A stretch of 41,040 bases of DNA, from NCBI GenBank assembly GCA_006226965.1, contig SBGQ01000077.1, positions 1 to 41,040 of the forward strand. The letters run 5' to 3'. Position 1 is the stretch's first letter. Each line of letters opens with the position of its first letter. The stretch is from a bacterium (GTDB lineage Bacteria; Bacteroidota; Rhodothermia; Balneolales; M1805). A program made the translations under genes and the position numbers. This document shows, piece by piece, positions 34,846-41,040 of this stretch. The notes beneath the pieces are model-generated. The model was not told where the DNA came from and ran no database searches. It saw only the letters and a list, made by a program, of their open reading frames with translations.

Positions 34846-35064
34846 ATGGCACCAATTTCAGATACATTGCAACGCCAGTTAGATTTGGCGAAAATAAAAG
34901 TTAGAAGAGCGGTAGAGGACGGGGACTTAGAGCTCAAAGCTTTAGAGTTAAAAGAAAAAGCAGAAGAAACAATTCGGAAATACCCCATTCATAGTTTAAT
35001 TGCAGGTGCTGCAATAGGTTTCTTCCTAGGAAAACTGTTTTCGGTATCAGAAGATGATGATTGA
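34846..35064 (+). CDS. small YqjD-like (DUF883-type) membrane protein
   Basis: The 72-residue protein has a charged helical N-terminal part (LKALELKEKAEETIRKY) and one C-terminal glycine-rich membrane segment, HSLIAGAAIGFFLGKLF. This is the layout of the YqjD/ElaB/DUF883 family. In E. coli YqjD is an inner-membrane protein that binds ribosomes in stationary phase. Here it overlaps the YqjE-like gene by 11 bp, forming a translationally coupled cassette. A purine-rich AAAAGGAAGAG ribosome site precedes it. Confidence 0.72.
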   Translation: MAPISDTLQRQLDLAKIKVRRAVEDGDLELKALELKEKAEETIRKYPIHSLIAGAAIGFFLGKLFSVSEDDD

Positions 35065-35464
35065 TATTCTGAATCAGGTTCTACAAAGTTTACGCTCTAT
35101 TCCAACTGATGTAAAAACGATTATTGAGCGCAAAATTCAGCTCGTAATTTTGGAGTTTGGTGATTCTATATCAAAATCAGTAGCGGTTGCCATCCCAAAA
35201 TTAAAAGGTGCCGTTTTACTCGTTCTTGGAGCTATGTTTCTATTAACGGGTTTATCCATTTTTATAGGCGATGTTTTACAAAAGCCATATCTGGGTTTTG
35301 TAATTGTTGGGGCGATTTTTACTCTAGCCGGCCTTGTTTTCGTAAAGCGAAGGGTTGATATTACCAAAGATGAAACTAAGCTCCAGATTGAACAACAATT
35401 CATCGAAATTGCAGATAAAGTAGATTCAAAAAAACAAAAACAAGACTCTTTAACGACTAAGTAA
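35054..35464 (+). CDS. YqjE-like (phage_holin_3_6/DUF1469-type) membrane protein
   Basis: The 136-residue protein has two central membrane helices (about 47-67 and 77-95, AVLLVLGAMFLLTGLSIFIG and LGFVIVGAIFTLAGLVFV), with charged helical ends. It matches the YqjE/putative holin 3_6 family, which is chromosomal and not a real phage holin. The start overlaps the preceding gene; a second ATG three bases downstream could also be used. YqjD-YqjE pairs occur side by side in E. coli, which supports the call. Confidence 0.72.
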   Translation: MMIDILNQVLQSLRSIPTDVKTIIERKIQLVILEFGDSISKSVAVAIPKLKGAVLLVLGAMFLLTGLSIFIGDVLQKPYLGFVIVGAIFTLAGLVFVKRRVDITKDETKLQIEQQFIEIADKVDSKKQKQDSLTTK

Positions 35465-35471
35465 CACCAAC

Positions 35472-35795
35472 ATGAGCAAGCTTGAAGCACGAAAAAAAGA
35501 ATTACAAGAACAGGTTGATGATCTTGAAGGCGATATCAACGAAAGAATTAATTCTGTAAAAGCAAAAGTACAAGCAACTCTTTCTGTTCAAAAATGGGTA
35601 GAAGATTATCCGTTACCAAGTGTAGGTGCAGCGATTATTGCGGGCTTTGTACTCGCTTACAAATCCGGTAGTCCAAAAAAGAAATCAGAATCGCAAACAA
35701 GTACATCTAGTGATATAAAATCACTCATTCTTGCTGAAGTTAAAAAGCAAGTAATGAAAAAAGTGATGGAAAAAATCAGCGAGCGATTCTCGTAA
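35472..35795 (+). CDS. second YqjD/YtxH-like membrane protein
   Basis: The 107-residue protein has a long N-terminal coiled coil (LEARKKELQEQVDDLEGDI), one membrane helix with small residues (SVGAAIIAGFVLAYKSGS), and a charged C-terminal helix (LILAEVKKQVMKKVMEK). It is a distant look-alike of the small protein at 34846, so the cassette has two DUF883/YtxH-like proteins around one YqjE-like protein. It lies 7 bp after the YqjE-like gene. Confidence 0.68.
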   Translation: MSKLEARKKELQEQVDDLEGDINERINSVKAKVQATLSVQKWVEDYPLPSVGAAIIAGFVLAYKSGSPKKKSESQTSTSSDIKSLILAEVKKQVMKKVMEKISERFS

Positions 35796-35925
35796 AAATC
35801 TTTTTTCGAAATTCTGGAAAGCTTTACAACTCTTTAACACAACATTTTCGAATTCGACGTAACCTATTTGTACCCGTGCCGTTATAGGCTCCCCAATAGT
35901 TAACGAAATCAATAAACTACGTCGG

Positions 35926-37299
35926 ATGAAAAAGACAACATTTCTTTTTACCCTGCTTGCCTTAATCGTTGCAAGCTCAGTTTCATACGCTCAAAGTACT
36001 TCACCCAAGAAAATCACTTTAAAAGAAGCAGTTAATATCGCACTGCAAAACAATTTTCAGATTAAACAAGCTGAGAATAATTTGGAGTCAGCAGAAAACA
36101 ATGAATTTGCTGCAAAAATGAGTTTGTTTACTCCTGATTTAAACGGAAGTTTACGAGCTGGACAAACGCAAGGACGTCAGTTTAACACGGTTTCAGGTAC
36201 AATTGTTGATCAAATTACAACCTCGATGTCTGGTGGTTTATCAACATCTTATACCATTTTTGATGGGTTGAGAAATATCTACAATTTACGCTCTGCTACC
36301 AGTTCGAAAATTACTCAACAAGAGCGTTTGAAAAGAGCAAAAGAAGATATCATTTTCAATGTTGCTACACAGTATTTAACAATTTTATTAGATAATCAGC
36401 TTTTAAAAATTGCCGAGGAAAACCTAAAAAGCTCAAAAGTTCAGTTAGGTTTAATTAAAGCTCAGGTAGAAGTTGGGGCAAAACCAGTTGCGGATTTATA
36501 CAATCAGGAAAGTGTAGTTGCCAATAATGAATTGTTAGTTCTACAGCGTGAAAATGCGATTTCAAATGATAAAATGTCATTAATTCGCTCTTTACAAATA
36601 AATCCTATGGCTGAATATGAATTTGTCGCTCCTGAAATCCCAGATATGGTTGATGGAAAAGAGTATAATACAGCTGACTTGGTAAAATCAGCAATGAATA
36701 CGAGAAGTGATTTAAAGGCATTACGTGCTACAATTGAAACGAATAAATTCAATTACAAGTCATCTACTGGACAGTATATGCCAACATTAAGTGTGAGCGC
36801 AGGGATTAGTTCTAGTTACAACGACCGATTTACGGAATTTGTAAACGGGCAAACGCAAATTGTACCTTTTGGAGATCAATTCTTTGATAGAAACCGAAAC
36901 ATGAACTATAGTTTTAGCTTGCAAATCCCTATTTACAATCAGTTCAGTATTCATAATACCGTTCAACGTTCTAAAGTATCGTATAAAAACTCCATTTTAG
37001 ATTATAACAATCAAGAATTGGCTGTTACACAAGAAATTTTAAGAGCTTATTCAGATTACATCAGTTTCTCAAAACAATTAGAATCTTCTGACAAAGCCTT
37101 ATTGTCAGCTAAAAAAGCTCTTGAAACTCAGCAAGAACGATATAATATCGGTGCAAGTACTTTAATTGAGCTTACACAATCTAATGCACAATTTGTTGAA
37201 GCATCATCAAACAGAGCTCAAGCGCTCTTCCGCGTAATTTTCCAAGAACAATTGATTCAATATTACGTGGGTAAAATTAATCCGGATTTCGAATTTTAA
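35926..37299 (+). CDS. TolC-family outer membrane efflux protein
   Basis: The 457-residue protein has a Sec signal (MKKTTFLFTLLALIVASSVSYAQ) and the two-fold TolC repeat, each half with long helices. Examples are LKEAVNIALQNNFQIKQAENNL at the start and the mirrored LRATIETNKFNYKSSTGQY in the second half. It forms the outer membrane channel of the tripartite pump with the adaptor and MacB-like transporter. A 130-bp gap precedes it with a weak candidate promoter (TATTTG near 35865), so tolC-adaptor-ATPase may be transcribed separately from the permeases. Confidence 0.9.
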   Translation: MKKTTFLFTLLALIVASSVSYAQSTSPKKITLKEAVNIALQNNFQIKQAENNLESAENNEFAAKMSLFTPDLNGSLRAGQTQGRQFNTVSGTIVDQITTSMSGGLSTSYTIFDGLRNIYNLRSATSSKITQQERLKRAKEDIIFNVATQYLTILLDNQLLKIAEENLKSSKVQLGLIKAQVEVGAKPVADLYNQESVVANNELLVLQRENAISNDKMSLIRSLQINPMAEYEFVAPEIPDMVDGKEYNTADLVKSAMNTRSDLKALRATIETNKFNYKSSTGQYMPTLSVSAGISSSYNDRFTEFVNGQTQIVPFGDQFFDRNRNMNYSFSLQIPIYNQFSIHNTVQRSKVSYKNSILDYNNQELAVTQEILRAYSDYISFSKQLESSDKALLSAKKALETQQERYNIGASTLIELTQSNAQFVEASSNRAQALFRVIFQEQLIQYYVGKINPDFEF

Positions 37300-37323
37300 T
37301 TAACTCTTAGGGTAATCACTATA

Positions 37324-38733
37324 ATGGCAAAATCAGGAACAGGTTCAGGTAAGCGTTTGCTTATCATCGTTGCAGCAGTTATTGTATTATTGATAATAAT
37401 TGCAGTAGCAGGAAGATCAATGGGGGTTTTCGGTCAAAAGAAAACCGGCAAAGAAGTTGAAACGGCACAGGCTAAACTCAAAACAATTACATCCATAGTT
37501 GAAGCCTCTGGAAAAATTCAACCGGAAATCGAAGTTATTATTACTCCTGATGTATCCGGTGAGATAATCGAGCTTTATGTAAAAGAAGGTGATGTAGTAA
37601 AAAACGGAGATGTGTTATTGCGTATCAATCCGGATGTTTATCAAGCCTCAGTAGAGCAATTAAAAGCAAACTTGTTATCTATGAAAGCCAACTTGGAAAC
37701 AGGGAAAGCAAATCTAATTCGCTCAAAAGCAAATTTTACTCGCCAAGAGGAGTTGTTCAACAAAGGCTTGGTATCTGAGATGGATTACATTTCAGCGAAA
37801 TCTTCTTTTCAGGCTGATCAGGCAAGTTTAAAAGCAAGTGAGTATTCTGTTCAAAATGCAGAAGCGCAATTAGACAGAGCTCAAAAAGAATTGGCAAGAA
37901 CTACCATTTTAGCACCTATGGACGGAACGGTAAGTAAACTGAACGTTGAGAAAGGTGAGCGTGTAGTTGGTGCAATTCAAATGACAGGAACAGAAGTAAT
38001 GCGTATCGCTCGCTTGGAACAGATGGAAGTTCAGGTAAAAGTAAACGAGAACGATATCGTAAACGTAGCTTACGGCGATACAGCTAGCATTCAGGTTGAT
38101 TCTTATCCCGGTAAAGAGTTTTATGGGGTTGTAACTGAAATCGCAAACTCTGCAACCTTATCCGGAACAGGAACAACTGAACAGGTTACGGATTATGATG
38201 TGAAAATTAGAATTACTACCGCTCATAATAACGAACGCTCCAAAGGCAGATTGATTCAGGCAGTAGCGACCACCGAAGGAAAAGCAGATTTTGTTCCAAA
38301 CTTCAAACCGGGAATGTCAGCCTCTGTAGATATCAGAACAGAAACAGTGGTAAATGTTGTTTCAGTGCCGATACAATCAGTCACAGCTCGCGATTTTTCA
38401 AAGTTGAAAAAGAAAAAAGAAGCAAAAGACTCAGCAAAAACAGACTCAACCACAGCTGTTGCTGATACCTCTAAAAATGACGATAAAGCATCGGATGACT
38501 TGTTAATTCCTAAGGAAGATTTAAGAAGAGTAGTGTTTGTTGTAATTGATGGAAAAGCGGTAATGCGTGAAGTGCAAACAGGTATTTCTGATGACACACA
38601 TATCCAGATTTTAGTGGGTGTAACAGCCGGTGAACATGTTGTAATTGGACCTTATCGTATCTTGTCTGCAGATTTAGCGGACGATGACGACGTAACAATT
38701 AACAACGATAAATTTAAAAAAATCAGCTCATGA
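37324..38733 (+). CDS. MacA-like periplasmic adaptor (HlyD/RND MFP type)
   Basis: The 469-residue adaptor has one N-terminal membrane helix (about 11-30), a biotinyl-lipoyl half ([22 protein letters not shown]), a long alpha-hairpin, then the matching half [20 protein letters not shown] and a beta barrel. It bridges the MacB-like permeases and the TolC channel. A Lys/Asp/Ser-rich insert of about 40 residues (about 357-397, [14 protein letters not shown]...) interrupts the membrane-proximal region and is unusual. Its TGA overlaps the ATG of the ATPase gene (ATGA at 38730-38733). Confidence 0.9.
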   Translation: MAKSGTGSGKRLLIIVAAVIVLLIIIAVAGRSMGVFGQKKTGKEVETAQAKLKTITSIVEASGKIQPEIEVIITPDVSGEIIELYVKEGDVVKNGDVLLRINPDVYQASVEQLKANLLSMKANLETGKANLIRSKANFTRQEELFNKGLVSEMDYISAKSSFQADQASLKASEYSVQNAEAQLDRAQKELARTTILAPMDGTVSKLNVEKGERVVGAIQMTGTEVMRIARLEQMEVQVKVNENDIVNVAYGDTASIQVDSYPGKEFYGVVTEIANSATLSGTGTTEQVTDYDVKIRITTAHNNERSKGRLIQAVATTEGKADFVPNFKPGMSASVDIRTETVVNVVSVPIQSVTARDFSKLKKKKEAKDSAKTDSTTAVADTSKNDDKASDDLLIPKEDLRRVVFVVIDGKAVMREVQTGISDDTHIQILVGVTAGEHVVIGPYRILSADLADDDDVTINNDKFKKISS

Positions 38734-39446
38734 GTAATCCTCTTCCATTAATCGCTATACGTGATTTAAAGAAAGAATATGTGATGGGAGACACCATTGT
38801 TCGAGCATTAAATGGTGTTTCGCTTGATATCAATAAAAACGAATACGTAGCCATCATGGGACCGTCTGGTTCAGGTAAATCAACCATGATGAATATTTTA
38901 GGTTGTTTGGATACACCGTCAGCAGGTGAATATTATTTGAATAATCATCGAGTAAGTGAATTAAGTGATGATCAATTAGCCGAAGCTCGTAACAGAGAAA
39001 TAGGTTTCGTATTTCAGACATTTAATTTGTTACCTCGATCAAACATCTTGTCAAATGTGGAATTGCCGTTAATCTATGCTGGCTTAAAGTCATCAGTGAG
39101 AAAAGAAATGGCAATGGAATCACTTGAAAAAGTGGGTTTAGGTGATCGCGTTCATCATAAACCTAATGAACTTTCGGGGGGGCAACGCCAACGTGTGGCT
39201 ATTGCAAGAGCATTGGTAAACAACCCCAGTATTATACTTGCAGATGAGCCTACCGGTAACCTTGATACAAAAACCGGTAACGAAATTATGCGCATCTTCG
39301 AAGATTTATATAAACAAGGTAACACCATTATTGTGGTTACTCATGAAGAAGATATCGCAGAGCATGCCCGTAGAATAGTTCGTTTGCGCGACGGCAAACT
39401 AGAAAGTGATACCGTAGTAGCAAAACCAACCTTAGCTCAGGTTTAG
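38730..39446 (+). CDS. ABC transporter ATPase, MacB/LolD type
   Basis: The 238-residue ATPase has Walker A GPSGSGKS (44-51), the signature LSGGQ (148-152), Walker B IILADEP (168-174) and the switch His in VVTHEED. It belongs to the MacB/LolD/FtsE group and should power the two permeases at 32322 and 33558. It is translationally coupled to the adaptor. It is the last gene of the efflux locus and is followed by a very large hairpin. Confidence 0.93.
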   Translation: MSNPLPLIAIRDLKKEYVMGDTIVRALNGVSLDINKNEYVAIMGPSGSGKSTMMNILGCLDTPSAGEYYLNNHRVSELSDDQLAEARNREIGFVFQTFNLLPRSNILSNVELPLIYAGLKSSVRKEMAMESLEKVGLGDRVHHKPNELSGGQRQRVAIARALVNNPSIILADEPTGNLDTKTGNEIMRIFEDLYKQGNTIIVVTHEEDIAEHARRIVRLRDGKLESDTVVAKPTLAQV

Positions 39447-39464
39447 TTCACTCTGCCTTTCACT

Positions 39465-39540
39465 AAAGGTTTAAGGTATTCTAAAATGGAGATTAGATGA
39501 TTTTATCATCAAGAAATCTTCTGAATACCTTAAACCTTTT
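39465..39540 (+). terminator. large nested hairpin ending the efflux locus
   Basis: A 17-bp perfect inverted repeat (39465-39481 with 39523-39539) encloses a second stem, GGAGATT/AATCTTC (39488-39494 with 39515-39521), and a third, GATGAT-TTT-ATCATC (39496-39510). The right arm ends in TTTT. It may be an unusually long terminator or a small palindromic repeat element. Confidence 0.75.
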
Positions 39541-39580
39541 ATCGTTTTAGAAGCTTTACATCTTTTCAGTCGGAGATTCG

Positions 39581-39588
39581 TATTTTTG
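39581..39588 (+). promoter_or_regulatory. promoter -7 element of the crotonase gene
   Basis: TATTTTTG is an exact TAnnTTTG match. It ends 30 bp before the ATG at 39619 and covers the TTG (39586) where the longer reading frame would start. A transcript begun here could not contain that TTG, which supports the later start. Confidence 0.6.
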
Positions 39589-39618
39589 CCATTCAACGAA
39601 AGTTCCGTCATCTTCCTT

Positions 39619-40389
39619 ATGCTTATAGAAACTACACTTAGTTCTCGTGTTTATACGATTTGGCTCAATCGTCCGGAAAAGAAGAATGCGTTAAATGCAG
39701 CATTAGTTTCAGCGCTTAAGCATGCATTACTTGAAGCTATTTCAAATGTTGATGCCAAAATAATAACGATTCGCGCAAAAGGAGATGTGTTTTCAGCTGG
39801 TGCCGATTTAGAAGCACTTCAACAATTACAGGATGCTACTTACGAAGAAAATCTTGCTGACTCGAATCATCTCTCAGAATTATTTCAGTTGATATATGAA
39901 TCACCAAAACCTGTAATTGCCGCCGTTCACGGACATGCCATAGCAGGAGGTTGTGGTTTGGCAACAGTTTGTGATATAACACTTGTACAAAAAGGTGCAA
40001 AGTTAGGCTATACTGAAACCCGAATTGGTTTTGTACCTGCAATAGTTTCAAAGTTTATTGTTGAAAAATCGGGAGTTGCTTTCGCAAAAGATGTTCTTCT
40101 AAGCGGACGATTATTTGAAGCTGATGAAGCCTATCAGAAAAATTTAATTACTGAAGCTATCGATGAAACACGATTTGAAGAGCGCGTTCGTTTTTGGGAA
40201 GACATGTTAATTCAAAAGACAAGCGGACAGGCACTTTCATCAACAAAAAAAATTATACAACATGCTGCGGAGTTAAACTTTTCAGACTTCATACCCGTAG
40301 CCATTGAAACCAATGCTAAAGCACGTTCCTCAGAAGATTGCAAACGAGGAATTCATGCATTTCTTAACAAAGAACAGATTTCCTGGTAA
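39619..40389 (+). CDS. enoyl-CoA hydratase/isomerase (crotonase) family protein
   Basis: The 256-residue crotonase-fold enzyme acts on acyl-CoA thioesters. Its oxyanion-hole segments are FSAGADL (58-64) and GHAIAGGCGLA (105-115). A candidate catalytic Glu is in YTETRIGF (Glu133). It may be an enoyl-CoA or methylglutaconyl-CoA hydratase; the substrate is not determined. The frame can be read from TTG 39586, but that codon lies inside the promoter element, so the ATG at 39619 (MLIETTLSSRVYTIWLNRPE) is used. The rhomboid gene follows after 4 bp. Confidence 0.87.
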   Translation: MLIETTLSSRVYTIWLNRPEKKNALNAALVSALKHALLEAISNVDAKIITIRAKGDVFSAGADLEALQQLQDATYEENLADSNHLSELFQLIYESPKPVIAAVHGHAIAGGCGLATVCDITLVQKGAKLGYTETRIGFVPAIVSKFIVEKSGVAFAKDVLLSGRLFEADEAYQKNLITEAIDETRFEERVRFWEDMLIQKTSGQALSSTKKIIQHAAELNFSDFIPVAIETNAKARSSEDCKRGIHAFLNKEQISW

Positions 40390-40393
40390 TTAG

Positions 40394-41005
40394 ATGCAAG
40401 ACAATCATTTCCAACCCAATACTCAATTTTCATTATTTCCCCCTGCAATTAAAAACTTGCTCATTATTAATGGTCTAGTGTATGTTGCACAATTCACCCC
40501 GATAACAAGCTGGATTTTAGATAATTATTTCTCATTGTGGCCAATAGCATCCGGAAATTTTTATCCATGGCAATTGGTGAGTTACATGTTTATGCATGGT
40601 AATTTATCACACATTTTTTTCAATTTATTTGCTTTGTGGATGTTTGGTTTGCCATTAGAGCAAAAGTGGGGTTCATCAAAGTTTTTAACCTACTATTTTA
40701 TTACAGGTATCGGTGCCGGAATTTTACAGTTATTAGTAAGTGATGCCATAGTTATTGGAGCATCCGGTGCTGTGTATGGAATTTTATTGGCGTTTGGAAT
40801 GTTATACCCGAACAGATACATCTATATGTTATTTCCGCCTATTCCAATGAAAGCTAAATACTTTGTTCTGATGTTCGGATTTTTAGAACTCATAAGCGGT
40901 GTTTCCGGTTTAAACTCAGGAATTGCACATTTTGCACATTTGGGCGGAATGGTTTTTGGTTTTGCATTATTGAAATTGTGGAAAGTTAAAGGGGAAGCCT
41001 ACTAA
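40394..41005 (+). CDS. rhomboid-family intramembrane serine protease
   Basis: The 203-residue membrane protein has six hydrophobic helices. The catalytic Ser124 is in IGASGAVYG, the catalytic His182 in FAHLGGM, and the helix-2 motif is MFMHGNLSHIFFNLFAL. It should cleave other membrane proteins within the membrane. Its stop codon overlaps the next ATG (TAATG, 41003-41007). Substrates are unknown. Confidence 0.9.
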   Translation: MQDNHFQPNTQFSLFPPAIKNLLIINGLVYVAQFTPITSWILDNYFSLWPIASGNFYPWQLVSYMFMHGNLSHIFFNLFALWMFGLPLEQKWGSSKFLTYYFITGIGAGILQLLVSDAIVIGASGAVYGILLAFGMLYPNRYIYMLFPPIPMKAKYFVLMFGFLELISGVSGLNSGIAHFAHLGGMVFGFALLKLWKVKGEAY

Positions 41006-41040
41006 TGCCGGGATTCGGTAATTCATATCATTCATTTGGC
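41005..41040 (+). CDS. start of a gene cut by the window end
   Basis: The ATG at 41005 overlaps the rhomboid stop codon, and 12 codons are visible (MPGFGNSYHSFG). In Bacteroidota two rhomboid-like genes often stand side by side, so a second membrane protein is likely, but there is too little sequence to tell. Confidence 0.45.
   Translation, partial: MPGFGNSYHSFG

Noticed and set aside
35054-35464. Phage holin, suggesting a prophage remnant
   Set aside because: The family name is misleading: YqjE-like proteins are chromosomal, and no other phage gene is near.

Overview
The window is an AT-rich chromosomal segment with dense, mostly ordinary bacterial gene content. Several signs point to the Bacteroidota in the wide sense (FCB group, perhaps a Balneolota, Rhodothermota or Chlorobiota relative). 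The gene order thrS-infC-rpmI-rplT-pheS-pheT-zapA fits, as does miaB followed by a sigma54-type activator and lptE. There is a bacillithiol gene (bshB1), two good TATTTTTG (-7, TAnnTTTG-type) promoter elements, and few strong Shine-Dalgarno sites. I cannot name a genus. No insertion sequence, prophage, CRISPR array or tRNA was found.

Layout. 1-5.3 kb: a TfoX-N protein and a DUF4440-like lipoprotein, then an arsenic operon (arsR-arsM-arsC-acr3) behind a 24-bp near-palindromic operator. Next come a PDE-like HD phosphohydrolase and an Rrf2-type Fe-S regulator. 5.5-10.1 kb: a HEAT-like/cyclophilin lipoprotein divergent from lexA, then a sulfide:quinone oxidoreductase-like gene with a 48-aa partner gene and a strong terminator. 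10.1-17 kb: a CnoX-like thioredoxin-TPR gene with a 53-aa upstream gene, an orphan histidine kinase, an amidohydrolase lipoprotein, a GNAT protein, and an acyl-CoA ligase with a SnoaL-like gene. 17-25.1 kb: a candidate 6S RNA beside zapA, then the translation block read on the minus strand from thrS through infC (which begins at a non-AUG codon), rpmI, rplT, pheS and pheT to a coiled-coil gene and zapA, plus lapA. 25.2-32.2 kb: miaB, the activator, lptE, nadE, citrate synthase and bshB1. 32.3-39.5 kb: a MacAB/TolC-like efflux locus (two permeases, TolC, periplasmic adaptor, ATPase) split by a three-gene YqjD/YqjE-like membrane cassette and closed by a large hairpin. 39.6-41 kb: a crotonase, a rhomboid protease and the first codons of another gene.

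The most interesting inference is a two-site regulon. An inverted repeat, TTAAGAC-N6-GTCTTAA with one mismatch per site, lies just upstream of the Rrf2 regulator and again upstream of the sulfide:quinone oxidoreductase gene 3 kb away. This suggests that the Fe-S Rrf2 protein controls itself and sulfide oxidation. Other items worth a second look are the 48-aa SQR companion, the zapA-6S RNA linkage, the AUC start of infC, terminators inside the ribosomal-protein operon, and the YqjDE-like cassette inside the efflux locus.
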